From NCBI GenBank assembly GCA_903864275.1, contig CAIPFE010000039.1:104292-168291 (forward strand): 64,000 bases of DNA, in the 5' to 3' direction. Positions 52,128-60,260 of the stretch are shown here, piece after piece. Position numbers and translations under genes: made by a program. A model generated the notes under the pieces. That model had not been told where the DNA came from. It worked only from the letters and a program-made list of their open reading frames with translations, and ran no database searches. This DNA is from an uncultured Mucilaginibacter sp. (GTDB taxonomy: Bacteria; Bacteroidota; Bacteroidia; Sphingobacteriales; Sphingobacteriaceae). How positions within the stretch are numbered: position 1 is the stretch's first letter; each line of letters opens with the position of its first letter.

Positions 52128-52198
52128 ATGTTTCCCCCTCGAGGGGGCCAGGGGGCTAACCCACATAGTTCCCCCTTTAGGGGGTTAAGGGGCTGGGC
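52128..52198. repeat. C/G-rich tandem dyads
   Basis: Two tandem copies of a TTCCCCC...GGGGG word, about 40 bp apart: CCCCCTCGAGGGGG at 52134-52147 and CCCCCTTTAGGGGG at 52172-52185. Each copy is a self-complementary hairpin, and each is followed by a short G-rich extension. They lie right before the rplY stop. Confidence 0.7.
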
Positions 52199-52786
52199 CT
52201 ATTTTTTACCCGAAGCAGCAGCATCCTGCTCAGCCTGGCGTAATGCACGTGAAGTGGTTACCGATACGATGGTATCCTCCGGTGCATTTGTAATCACCAG
52301 CTTATCCACTTTCAGGTCGGATACCTTTACAGATTTACCTACTTCTAAAGTTTCGATGCTTACTTCAATAGCATCCAGGTGATCTTTTGGCAAAGCTTTG
52401 ATACGCAGTTTCCTTAATTTCTGTACCAGTTTACCGCCTGTTTTAACACCCGGCGAAGTTCCGGTTAATTTAACGGGGATCTCCATGGTAATGGGCTTTT
52501 TGTGGTCTAACAGCAAAAAGTCTACGTGGATGATCTGTTCGGTTAATGGATGGAACTGGATATCTTTAATGATAGCCTGTGATTTTGTACCGGCAATGTC
52601 TAAGTCGATGAAATGAACAACCGGCGTATAAACTACGGCTTTCAAATCACTTGCGGACACTGAAAAGTGGGTTTGGGTTGGCCCACCGTAAAGTACTGCC
52701 GGCACTAATGCCTGGTAACGCAGTTCTTTAGCGTCTCTTTTCCCTACGTTCTCTCTTGGAGAACCGCTAATAGCAATTGATTTCAT
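52199..52786 (-). CDS. rplY: 50S ribosomal protein L25 / general stress protein Ctc
   Basis: 195 residues. N-terminal L25 domain: IAISGSPRENVGKRDAKELRYQALVPAVLYGGPTQTHFSVSASDLKAVVYTPVVHFIDLDIAGTKSQAIIKDIQFHPLTEQIIHVDFLLLD. C-terminal Ctc domain: PITMEIPVKLTGTSPGVKTGGKLVQKLRKLRIKALPKDHLDAIEVSIETLEVGKSVKVSDLKVDK. The long Ctc form is about 185-200 residues. It binds 5S rRNA in the large subunit. It is the middle gene of prs-rplY-pth, with a repeat array between prs and its start. It ends with an Ala/Lys-rich tail. Confidence 0.94.
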   Translation of the reverse strand: MKSIAISGSPRENVGKRDAKELRYQALVPAVLYGGPTQTHFSVSASDLKAVVYTPVVHFIDLDIAGTKSQAIIKDIQFHPLTEQIIHVDFLLLDHKKPITMEIPVKLTGTSPGVKTGGKLVQKLRKLRIKALPKDHLDAIEVSIETLEVGKSVKVSDLKVDKLVITNAPEDTIVSVTTSRALRQAEQDAAASGKK

Positions 52787-52801
52787 TTGTTTGTTTGTTT
52801 T

Positions 52802-52947
52802 TAGTCCATGGTCGATAGTCCATAGACCATGGTATTGTATGTATTATTATTTGTTTTAGTCCATGATCGATAGTCCATAGACCATGGTATTGTAGTATTC
52901 ATTCTTAAATCGGGCTATGGACTATTGACCATCCACCATGGACTTTC
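52802..52947. repeat. Heptamer-unit inverted array, TAGTCCA family, two direct and one inverted copy
   Basis: Copies start at 52802 and 52857 (55 bp apart, almost identical) with units TAGTCCA, TGGTCGA or TGATCGA, TAGTCCA and TAGACCA. A third copy on the minus strand occupies 52912-52947 as AGTCCAT, GGTGGAT, GGTCAAT and AGTCCAT. Each copy also contains CCATGGTC facing GACCATGG. It lies between prs and rplY. Confidence 0.87.
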
Positions 52948-53892
52948 TTACTCCACCTTAAACAACTGGCTTATTGAGCCGTGTTCGTTTACATTGATTA
53001 TTGCTTTGGCAAACAGGTCGGCTGTGCTTAATACGCGTATTTTACTGCTTGGATATTTAAGCGGTATGGTATCGGTAACTATCAGCTCAGTAAGCATCGA
53101 GTTTTCTATCGTTTCATAGGCATTACCCGATAATACGGGGTGCGTACAAACTGCACATACGCTTTTCGCGCCGCGCTCCATAATTAACCCGGCTGCTTTT
53201 GCCAGCGTACCTGCCGTATCGCATATATCATCGATCAGCACTATATCCTGGTCGGTAACATCCCCAATTAGGGTCATTGATTCAATTTCATTGGCACGTT
53301 TGCGGCGCTTATCGCAGATCACCACCTCGGCATTAAAAAACTTGGCGAATGAACGCGCCCGGTACGAGCCGCCCATATCCGGCGAAGCAATGGTTATATT
53401 CCCCAGTCCCAGGCTTTTTATATAAGGCACAAAAATTATAGATGCGTCAAGGTGGTCAACCGGGATATCGAAAAAACCCTGTATCTGTGCGGCGTGCAGG
53501 TCCATCGTCATAATGCGGTTTACACCGGCGGCCACCAATATATTGGCAACCAATTTTGAACCTATGGCAACACGTGGCTTGTCCTTCCTGTCCTGACGCG
53601 CTAACCCGAAATATGGGATAACCGCCGTAACATAATGCGCCGACGCACGGCGTGCGGCATCAGTCATCATCAGTAATTCAACCAAATTGTCAGTAGGTGG
53701 ATTGGTGCTCTGGATCAAAAACACATCGCTGCCACGTACCGATTCGTTAAAATGCGGTTGAAATTCGCCGTCGCTAAACTTAGTTAAAACAACGTCGCCA
53801 AGTTCTTTTCCGTAATGTGCTGCAATATTTGTCGCCAGTACCGTTGTACCGGAGCCTGCAAATAATTTAACGGGGTTGAATTGTAAGGGCAT
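52948..53892 (-). CDS. prs: Ribose-phosphate pyrophosphokinase
   Basis: 314 residues, normal length. MPLQFNPVKLFAGSGTTVLATNIAAHYGKELGDVVLTKFSDGEFQPHFNESVRGSDVFLIQSTNPPTDNLVELLMM, RIMTMDLHAAQIQGFFDIPVDHL (signature), DMGGSYRARSFAKFF, and the PRPP-binding loop VLIDDICDTAGTLAKAA. It makes PRPP from ribose 5-phosphate and ATP, feeding nucleotide, His, Trp and NAD synthesis. It is the first gene of the prs-rplY-pth unit. The upstream gap to tRNA-Gln is filled by a long heptamer array, from just before the prs start. Confidence 0.96.
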   Translation of the reverse strand: MPLQFNPVKLFAGSGTTVLATNIAAHYGKELGDVVLTKFSDGEFQPHFNESVRGSDVFLIQSTNPPTDNLVELLMMTDAARRASAHYVTAVIPYFGLARQDRKDKPRVAIGSKLVANILVAAGVNRIMTMDLHAAQIQGFFDIPVDHLDASIIFVPYIKSLGLGNITIASPDMGGSYRARSFAKFFNAEVVICDKRRKRANEIESMTLIGDVTDQDIVLIDDICDTAGTLAKAAGLIMERGAKSVCAVCTHPVLSGNAYETIENSMLTELIVTDTIPLKYPSSKIRVLSTADLFAKAIINVNEHGSISQLFKVE

Positions 53893-53896
53893 CTTT

Positions 53897-54080
53897 TGAT
53901 TTACGATTTACGAATTACGATTTCGGATGTTTTTTATTTCGGATTTCGGAATTTCGATTTCGGATTTATTGATTTTTTAATTTTGAATTTAAACCTTCTT
54001 TCGGACCTTAAAAAACAATTTCGGATTTCGACCTCCAATCCCGGCTTAAATCCGAAATCGAAAATTCGACATCCGAAATC
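53897..54080. repeat. Largest heptamer-unit array of the window, GATTTAC / ATTTCGG / AAATCCG family
   Basis: 53898-53925: GATTTAC twice, GAATTAC and GATTTCG. 53936-53970: ATTTCGG, ATTTCGG, AATTTCG, ATTTCGG and ATTTATT, then degenerate units to 53991. 54048-54080, opposite orientation: AAATCCG, AAATCGA, AAATTCG and ACATCCG. Six bases separate the array from the prs start codon; tRNA-Gln begins within 10 bp of the other end. Confidence 0.88.
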
Positions 54081-54086
54081 ATTCTG

Positions 54087-54157
54087 TTGCCCGACCAGGA
54101 TTCGAACCTAGACAAACGGTACCAAAAACCGTCGTACTACCATTATACTATCAGGCA
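54087..54157 (-). tRNA. tRNA-Gln (anticodon TTG)
   Basis: Read on the minus strand: acceptor 5' arm TGCCTGA pairs with TCGGGCA at the 3' end (one T-G wobble), the anticodon stem ACGGT/ACCGT encloses loop TTTTGGT with anticodon TTG, and the T arm has the GGTTCGAATCC motif. 71 nt including the discriminator A. The 3' CCA is not encoded. It precedes prs on the same strand. Confidence 0.93.
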
Positions 54158-54194
54158 ATCTCTATTAGGAAAGCAGGCCTTCCAAAAAGGAATG

Positions 54195-54202
54195 CAAATA
54201 TA
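54195..54202 (-). promoter_or_regulatory. Candidate promoter -7 box of tRNA-Gln
   Basis: On the minus strand TATATTTG fits TAnnTTTG exactly, about 38 bp before the tRNA 5' end. The -33 side is A/T-rich without a clear TTG. Confidence 0.55.
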
Positions 54203-54334
54203 GGACGATTTTTTTGTTATGGAAAGGAAAATGTAAAAATAGCTAACCACTATCTCGTTAAGTTAAATAAGGCAAAATTGCCAACGACCTTTTTTTATAA
54301 TACGGGTAATTAACGATCACTGATGATAAGGATA

Positions 54335-54357
54335 AATTAAAGGGCGATGCCCCTTTT
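54335..54357 (+). terminator. Orphan terminator-like hairpin
   Basis: AAAGGGCGATGCCCC followed by TTTTT: a stem of about 4 GC pairs with a one-base bulge, then a T tract. It is in the 355-bp gap 54158-54512, which has no open reading frame and otherwise contains only the tRNA promoter and AT-rich sequence. No gene is upstream on this strand. Confidence 0.4.
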
Positions 54358-54512
54358 TCTGCTTCAGAACCATGTGGCTTAACAATATAATACTTTTAAA
54401 ATAAATATTATTTTTACAAGACGATTTCCATATTCACAAAAAACGTCGATAAAAAATATTGTTGCTTGATATAATTTTCCCAGCATTAAATTGACAAATA
54501 AATTTTAAAGAT

Positions 54513-55340
54513 ATGAGTACCAAAGATGAAGAAGACACCGCAGCAGAAGCCAAAAATACCGGGAAGCACTTAACCGGCACACGCGAAGAATGGCTGAAGG
54601 CACGACTTGAATTGCTGCAAGCGGAGAAGGAGCTGACACGACGCTGCGACGAGGTGGCGCAGCAACGCCAGGAATTGCCGTGGGTCCGGATCGACAAGGA
54701 TTACCGGTTCGAAACCGATAAAGGCAAAGTTTCGCTGGCCGACCTCTTCAATGGACGTTCGCAGCTGCTCATCTATCACTTTATGTTCGGGCCCGACTAT
54801 AAGGCGGGGTGTCCGGCCTGCTCGTCAATTGCGGATGGGTTCAATGGTGTTTTCGTCCACCTGGCGAACCATGATGTAACGCTTTCCGCCGTGTCACGTG
54901 CCCCCGTTGCAATGCTGGAAGCGTACAAACAACGTATGGGCTGGGGCTTTCCCTGGGCATCGTCATTTGGCAGCGATTTCAACTTCGACTTCACCGCCTC
55001 GCTTACCGAGGAACAACAGCGCGAAGGGGCCGAATACAATTACCGCCGCGAAAAGCCATTTAAGGTAGCCGGGGTCGCCGATTCGCTAACGAAACAGGGC
55101 GAAGAGCCCGTTGCCGAGAATGCCGGAACTACCGGGACTGACGTGGCCACGTACACGCGCGAAAGGCCGGGGATGAGCGCGTTCGTACTTGAGGATGGTA
55201 TCGTTTACCATACCTATTCCGCTTATTCCCGCGGGTTGGATGCGCTTTGGAGCGCCTACCAATGGCTGGATCGTGCACCAAAGGGCCGCAACGAGACGGG
55301 CTTTTGGTGGCGCCGAAACGACGAGTATGACAAGGGTTAA
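54513..55340 (+). CDS. DUF899 family protein (thioredoxin-like), likely transferred
   Basis: 275 residues. EEWLKARLELLQAEKELTRRCDEVAQQRQELPWVRIDKDYRFETDKGKVSLADLFNGRSQLLIYHFMFGPDYKAGCPACSSIADGFNG is the DUF899 signature; CPAC is a CxxC in the thioredoxin-like position. C-terminal GFWWRRNDEYDKG is also typical. Function is unknown; possibly redox. The codons are far richer in G and C than those of neighbours (one line, 55261-55320, has 37 of 60 G+C), indicating transfer from a GC-rich donor. The partner DUF2182 gene follows in the same direction. Confidence 0.9.
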   Translation: MSTKDEEDTAAEAKNTGKHLTGTREEWLKARLELLQAEKELTRRCDEVAQQRQELPWVRIDKDYRFETDKGKVSLADLFNGRSQLLIYHFMFGPDYKAGCPACSSIADGFNGVFVHLANHDVTLSAVSRAPVAMLEAYKQRMGWGFPWASSFGSDFNFDFTASLTEEQQREGAEYNYRREKPFKVAGVADSLTKQGEEPVAENAGTTGTDVATYTRERPGMSAFVLEDGIVYHTYSAYSRGLDALWSAYQWLDRAPKGRNETGFWWRRNDEYDKG

Positions 55341-55390
55341 AAGAAATCAAGGTTGCCGCCAGGCAGCCGGTGACCAAATATCCCAGGGGC

Positions 55391-56176
55391 ATGGTATCTG
55401 ATCGAACTTCAAATCAAGTTTTTTTCGGTGTCGCAACACTGCTATTTATTGCCAGTGCTGTCGTAACAGTTGTCTGGGGTCTGTCCATGTCGGCAATGGG
55501 CGGGATGCCGATGCCGGGCGGCTGGACGATGGGAATGACCTGGATGCCAGGAGAGAACTGGCCGCTGGCCGCTGCGTCATTCCTTGGCATGTGGGTAGTG
55601 ATGATGGTCGCCATGATGATGCCATGCCTGATTCCGATGTTACTGCGTTACCGCCAATCTACCGGCACGACGGATGGAGCCCGGCTGGGCCGGTTGACCA
55701 TACTGGCAGGCGCGGGATACTTTTTTGTTTGGACCGTATTCGGAATGCTCATCTTCCCTGCAGGCGCGGCACTCGCCGCTCTTGAGATGCAGCTACCGGC
55801 GATTTCAAAAGCCGTTCCGCTCGCAATCGGTTTGGTGGTCCTCATTGCCGGCGCAGTTCAATTCACTCGCTGGAAGGTCCGTCACCTTGCCTGCTGCCGC
55901 GTCGCGACTGTTAGCGGGAGTAAGCCGCCAGCCGGTGCCGCCTTAGCCTGGCGACATGGTTTGCGCCTCGGCATCCATTGCGTCCAATGCTGTTTCGGAT
56001 TGATGGCGATCCTCCTGGTCATCGGGGTTATGGACCTTCGTGCGATGGCCATCGTGGCTGTGGCAATTGCTGTCGAACGTCTCGCACCTGCCGGCGAACG
56101 TGTCGCCCGAATCACCGGGGTCGTCACTATCGGGGTAGGCTTGTTTCTGATCATGCAGGCAACCGGAATTGCATAG
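55391..56176 (+). CDS. DUF2182 family membrane protein, likely transferred
   Basis: 261 residues from the ATG at 55391, which has an AGGGG ribosome-binding-like word 6 bp before it; a GTG at 55370 would add seven residues. About six or seven helices with the Met-rich MMVAMMMPCLIPMLLRYR, and a His/Cys-rich loop (VRHLACCRV and GIHCVQCCFGLMAILLV) proposed to bind metal. Function is unknown. GC-rich codons match the DUF899 gene 50 bp upstream; this gene pair occurs together in Proteobacteria. A G-rich Shine-Dalgarno is unusual for Bacteroidota and fits foreign origin. Confidence 0.87.
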   Translation: MVSDRTSNQVFFGVATLLFIASAVVTVVWGLSMSAMGGMPMPGGWTMGMTWMPGENWPLAAASFLGMWVVMMVAMMMPCLIPMLLRYRQSTGTTDGARLGRLTILAGAGYFFVWTVFGMLIFPAGAALAALEMQLPAISKAVPLAIGLVVLIAGAVQFTRWKVRHLACCRVATVSGSKPPAGAALAWRHGLRLGIHCVQCCFGLMAILLVIGVMDLRAMAIVAVAIAVERLAPAGERVARITGVVTIGVGLFLIMQATGIA

Positions 56177-56193
56177 TATCCGACATTGAGTTG

Positions 56194-56278
56194 TTCAACC
56201 ATAACCCCATCGCGCAAAATTTGTTGATTTATTTGGTGACCAGTTCATCAATATTGCCTTCTTTAATATTTTAAAGTC
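56194..56278 (-). pseudogene. Decayed copy of the accA 3' end
   Basis: About 85 bp align with the accA 3' end (57340-57426) at roughly four of five positions, same orientation. One-base gaps disrupt the frame (GAGCGC became GAAGGC with a base lost), and a TAA stop replaces an accA codon after the DELVT stretch. It is 1.15 kb from the intact gene end, with the NHL gene between. Confidence 0.85.
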
Positions 56279-56332
56279 TATTTTGACGTTGTTTGCCTGA
56301 AATATACTACTATTTTCTATTACCTTGGCGCC

Positions 56333-57337
56333 ATGAGACCGAAATCACAATTGCTCCTGGGACTGCTGGCGATATTTGCAATTAGCTGCTCAAAAAGTGG
56401 CTCAAAGCCTAATCAAAATTCAAATTTACCGAAAACGGGTATTGCAACCATGTTTGCCGGAAACGGACAAGGTGGCTCAACGGATGGCAAAGGCGTAGCA
56501 TCGTTTGCGGGTGCTTATGGCATCGTGATGGATAAAGATGGTAATTTATTCGCATCTGATTATAAAAACACATTAATCCGTAAAATTGGTCCTGATGGAA
56601 CGGTAACAACTTTTGCCGGTAATGTAACAGGTGTCAGCAGTGGTCACGCCGCGAGCGTTGACGGTACGGGAACGAACGCATCATTTATGGCCCCCGCCGG
56701 CATGGCTATCGATGGCGCCGGAAATATTTATGTAGCTGATCAACTATCGATCAGAATGATAACGCCCGGTGGCGTAGTCACCACATTACCTGGAAGCAGT
56801 TATTTTAAAAACTCCGATTTTTTGCAGGTTACATTAGATGCATCTGGCAACATCTATGCATCAGATGCTGGCAATAAGGTTATATTAAAAATTAACACCG
56901 ATGGGACATCAGGAATATACGCCACAGGTGGCGATTTAGCCAACAGCCCCTTTCACGGGGCACTTGGGTTGGTTTTTGATGGGTCTGGGAATTTATTTTT
57001 TGCTGACGGCGACAACTCCGTTCGCAAAATTTCTCCTGCTAAGACTATAAGCCTTGTTGCGGGAATACCGATGACTTCAGGCTTCGCAAACGGCGCCGGC
57101 AACCAGGCTACTTTTTTTAACCTTGTTGGTATAGCCCGGGATGCTACCGGCAACCTGTTTGTAAGTGATTACGGCAATAGGGCAATCAGGGAGATTTTGC
57201 CTGATGGCAGCGTAAGCACTGTTGTTGTAACACCTGGTGCAAACACGCCCAGCGGCCCCTCAGATATGGTTTTTGATGCCGCCGGAAACTTATTCCTTGC
57301 TAATGGGCAATCAATACTTAAGATCACTTTGAATTAA
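56333..57337 (+). CDS. NHL-repeat lipoprotein beside accA
   Basis: 334 residues. Lipoprotein signal MRPKSQLLLGLLAIFAISC (Cys 19), a Ser/Asn-rich linker, then five or six NHL blades (GIATMFAGNGQGGSTDGKGVASFAGAYGIVMDKDGNLFASDYKNTLIRKI and similar). It lacks the GFSGDGGPA loops of the NHL protein at 32832, so it is a different subgroup. Its stop codon overlaps the accA stop by two bases on opposite strands. It lies between the remnant and the intact accA end and probably came in with that insertion. Confidence 0.87.
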   Translation: MRPKSQLLLGLLAIFAISCSKSGSKPNQNSNLPKTGIATMFAGNGQGGSTDGKGVASFAGAYGIVMDKDGNLFASDYKNTLIRKIGPDGTVTTFAGNVTGVSSGHAASVDGTGTNASFMAPAGMAIDGAGNIYVADQLSIRMITPGGVVTTLPGSSYFKNSDFLQVTLDASGNIYASDAGNKVILKINTDGTSGIYATGGDLANSPFHGALGLVFDGSGNLFFADGDNSVRKISPAKTISLVAGIPMTSGFANGAGNQATFFNLVGIARDATGNLFVSDYGNRAIREILPDGSVSTVVVTPGANTPSGPSDMVFDAAGNLFLANGQSILKITLN

Positions 57338-58290
57338 TCCTCAACCACAACCCCCATCGCGCAAAACTTGTCGATCCTTTCGGTAACCAACTCGTCAATA
57401 TTGCGCTCTTTCAATATTTTCAGATCTTTTAATAGCTGCTTTTTTAAAGTGGCGGCCATGGCAACCGGGTCCTGGTGGGCGCCGCCAAGGGGCTCTTTTA
57501 TAATGCCGTCGATCAGCTTGTTCTTAAACATATCTGATGAGGTTAGCTTCAGCATTTCTGCAGCCCTTTCCTTATGTTCCCAGGTTTTAAAAAGGATGGT
57601 AGAACAGTTTTCGGGGGAGATGACAGAATACCATGAATTTTCGAGCATCATTACTTTATCGCCAATCGCTATACCCAAAGCGCCGCCGGATGCGCCTTCA
57701 CCGATGATCACGCAAATAACAGGCACTCTCAGGATAGACATTTCTAATAAATTACGTGCAATTGCCTCGCCCTGCCCGCGTTCTTCTGCTTCGAGGCCCG
57801 GGAATGCCCCGGGCGTATCTACCAGGGTGATCACAGGCTTGTTAAATTTTTCGGCCAATTTCATCAGCCTCAACGCCTTGCGGTAGCCTTCCGGATTTGG
57901 CATGCCGAAGTTACGGTACTGGCGTTCTTTGGTATTACGGCCTTTCTGGTGCCCGATAAACATGGCCGTTTGCCCGTTTATGGTACCGAAGCCGCCAACG
58001 ATCGCTTTATCATCCCCAACGGTCCGGTCGCCGTGCAGCTCGATAAAATCATCGCACATCAATTCAATATATTGAAGGGTATAAGGCCTTTCGGGATGGC
58101 GGGCTATCTGTACTTTTTGCCAGCCGGTGAGGTTGGCGTATATATCGTGCTTTGCAGCCTCTAATTTATTTTCAAGCTCAGTAATGGTTGCCGACATGTC
58201 CAGTTTGTTCTTGTCTTCAACCTGTTTCACCTTATCGATCTGCAGCTGCAAGTCGGCGAGGGGCTTTTCAAAGTCAAAAGTTATTTTCAT
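57334..58290 (-). CDS. accA: Acetyl-CoA carboxylase carboxyltransferase subunit alpha
   Basis: 318 residues, normal length. ITFDFEKPLADLQLQIDKVKQVEDKNKLDMSATITELENKLEA N-terminal helix, YIELMCDDFIELHGDRTVGDDKAIVGGFGTI, MFIGHQKGRNTKERQYRNFGMPNPEGYRKALRLM, TLVDTPGAFPGLEAEERGQGEAIARNL, ICVIIGEGASGGALGIAIGDKVMMLENSWYSVISPENCSTILF are diagnostic. It transfers the carboxyl from biotin to acetyl-CoA with AccD, starting fatty acid synthesis. C-terminus DELVTERIDKFCAMGVVVED; the same region is present as a decayed copy at 56194. Confidence 0.96.
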   Translation of the reverse strand: MKITFDFEKPLADLQLQIDKVKQVEDKNKLDMSATITELENKLEAAKHDIYANLTGWQKVQIARHPERPYTLQYIELMCDDFIELHGDRTVGDDKAIVGGFGTINGQTAMFIGHQKGRNTKERQYRNFGMPNPEGYRKALRLMKLAEKFNKPVITLVDTPGAFPGLEAEERGQGEAIARNLLEMSILRVPVICVIIGEGASGGALGIAIGDKVMMLENSWYSVISPENCSTILFKTWEHKERAAEMLKLTSSDMFKNKLIDGIIKEPLGGAHQDPVAMAATLKKQLLKDLKILKERNIDELVTERIDKFCAMGVVVED

Positions 58291-58468
58291 AAAACTTTCC
58301 TTATTAGGGGGGCGCTAAATTAACTAAATCAAATGGTCTTTTTTTATTTTAACCTAAATTATAGCTAAGAGTTTGATTTTTTATGCGAAAAGAGTAAAAC
58401 TGGTAAACTATTTTTGGATTTTTTCGATACCTCCGAATTTAGCTGCAGCTCGCGACGACGCAAATGCG

Positions 58469-58975
58469 TCAATTAGCCTTTTGTAAAGCCACATACTTAT
58501 TGACCTGCTGCAGCGTCAGCAAGTTCCTGGTCGCCAGGCAAGCCTGTAATATGGCGTTCCTCAACTCGCCCTGGTATAACCCGTAGCGGTTGGCATAAAA
58601 TATAAGCGAACCATTATCAAACTTGTTTATGCGAAAGAGGCTGTCGATCGTTTTTTCATTATTGATGATGATCAAACCCATTTCTAATTTCTTGCGGTGC
58701 AGTTCTTTGGCTATCGCGGTGATCTTTGTAACCTGTACAGGGGTTAAGTTTATTTCCTTTTTTAATTTGATCACCTTATCGGGCAATGGATAATGGTTTA
58801 ATTCGGCAGCCAGCGACATGCCATAAATGTCGTCGCCTTTTAGCAGCGCGTTGTATTGCTCATTGCTTAAAGTCTTAAGGGTTGATTGTTTAATCGCAGT
58901 GTCGGTCGAGGCTTGCGCATTAACCGCTGTATAAACCAATATTAATGATATCAGGATAGGTAAATATTTCAGCAT
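58469..58975 (-). CDS. Spy/CpxP-like periplasmic protein
   Basis: 168 residues from the ATG at 58973-58975, with a signal peptide to about residue 20 (VNAQ). A helical body has LKKEINLTPVQVTKITAIAKELHRKKLEMGL, close to the LTxxQ motif of Spy/CpxP proteins, then a second, weaker LTLQQVNKYVALQ at the end. It may be a metal or stress sensor or chaperone. It ends 178 bp from accA start, convergent with nothing. The acyltransferase gene is about 70 bp upstream on the same strand. Confidence 0.65.
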   Translation of the reverse strand: MLKYLPILISLILVYTAVNAQASTDTAIKQSTLKTLSNEQYNALLKGDDIYGMSLAAELNHYPLPDKVIKLKKEINLTPVQVTKITAIAKELHRKKLEMGLIIINNEKTIDSLFRINKFDNGSLIFYANRYGLYQGELRNAILQACLATRNLLTLQQVNKYVALQKAN

Positions 58976-59044
58976 AGATATTATTTTATACAAAACTGGT
59001 GATCATTAAACCATTTTTGACAAAGAAAACGAAAAATCATTTTA

Positions 59045-60151
59045 TCACAACTTAAAAAATATCTTTTTCGTGTACAGAAAATAACATAAGCCCCATTCCA
59101 ACCCAAAAACACAAACGGCGGCAACCAAAGCTTTTAGCAGGTCGCCGGCATTAACCCAGCTCAATACACCATTTGAAATAAAGGTGATATACCCGGTAAA
59201 CCATCTGCTGCCAACTATTTCAAAAAACAAGTAGATAAAAAGGGAGTTCATACCCACAATGGTAAAGAACTGCCAATGCTTGCGGTGATCTTTTATATCG
59301 ATCCACCAGTATGAAAGTGTCAAAAACAATAAGCACCATCCTAACGAAACGATGGTAAATGAAGTGGTGGCTATCCTTTTGATGATGGGTGTTATACCCA
59401 AACTATCCAAACCATAGCCAACAATTAAACATATAGCTCCCCAAAGCAACAGTGTTTTTATTTTTTCCTTGTCACTCAACAATAACTTGCCCACCAGTGC
59501 CCCGGCAATAGTATGCACAGCTGTAGGGATACAATTAATAGCCACCCAGCCGCCGGGGTTTATTTTATTCATCAGGATGGTATCGATATAATTGCCAAAA
59601 TTGTGCTGGTCGGTAAAAGGCAGGTTAAAGCCGTGCACATTGGTGAAGCGGTACAAAATTTCGGTTAATAAAAGTAAGCCTATACATACCACTATCTGTG
59701 CAACATTGCTCCACCTGAATATAAGAAATGCCACCAAAGTAGTAAACGATAGCTGGGTCAAAACATCCCATAACTCAAATGACAAACCTTTGGGACGAAC
59801 AGCATAGTCGAACACGCCCCAAAAGAATAGCAACGCGCAGCGCTTCAATGTTTTTTTGAACGATTGCTCCCAGGTAACGCCATTGGCCCATTGTTTATTT
59901 AATGAAAATGCCATGGCGACACCTGCCATGAACATGAACGCCGGCTGCACCAAATCCCAAAAATGCAAGCCATGCCAGGGATGATGGGTAAATTGAATGA
60001 TAAAATTATTAAATGGTTCGCCCTTTGTGTGTTCAAATAAATAATCGTACAAACCTGTTGATTCGATGGCAAGCAATACCATAATAAAGCCACGAAGGAA
60101 ATCAAGGGAAAGTAAACGCCCGGATAAGGGGTTTGAGGTTTGGGTTGCCAT
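59045..60151 (-). CDS. Membrane acyltransferase-like protein (DUF5009 / HGSNAT-like)
   Basis: 368 residues, about ten or eleven hydrophobic helices. SGRLLSLDFLRGFIMVLLAIESTGLYDYLFEH is the signature start of the HGSNAT/DUF5009 group, followed by HHPWHGLHFWDLVQPAFMFMAGVAMAFSL. It lies in the inner membrane and is predicted to move acyl groups, probably onto sugars; human HGSNAT acetylates heparan sulfate. No partner gene is obvious. It is 110 bp downstream of the histidine kinase gene. Confidence 0.85.
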   Translation of the reverse strand: MATQTSNPLSGRLLSLDFLRGFIMVLLAIESTGLYDYLFEHTKGEPFNNFIIQFTHHPWHGLHFWDLVQPAFMFMAGVAMAFSLNKQWANGVTWEQSFKKTLKRCALLFFWGVFDYAVRPKGLSFELWDVLTQLSFTTLVAFLIFRWSNVAQIVVCIGLLLLTEILYRFTNVHGFNLPFTDQHNFGNYIDTILMNKINPGGWVAINCIPTAVHTIAGALVGKLLLSDKEKIKTLLLWGAICLIVGYGLDSLGITPIIKRIATTSFTIVSLGWCLLFLTLSYWWIDIKDHRKHWQFFTIVGMNSLFIYLFFEIVGSRWFTGYITFISNGVLSWVNAGDLLKALVAAVCVFGLEWGLCYFLYTKKIFFKL

Positions 60152-60260
60152 AGGTTAATCAGGTTTATAATTGAGAATAAATATAGAAATTATATTCTGA
60201 TCGACTCAATTACAAAATATTGACTGTTCACCCCGCGCTGGTGCTTCTTTGTCCTCCCCC

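Noticed and set aside
52128..52198. Riboswitch before pth
   Set aside because: The C/G dyads are tandem self-complementary words without a conserved aptamer core I recognise.
58457..58470. GACGC-AAAT-GCGTC hairpin at the Spy-like gene stop
   Set aside because: Only five pairs and no U tract; too weak to call a terminator.
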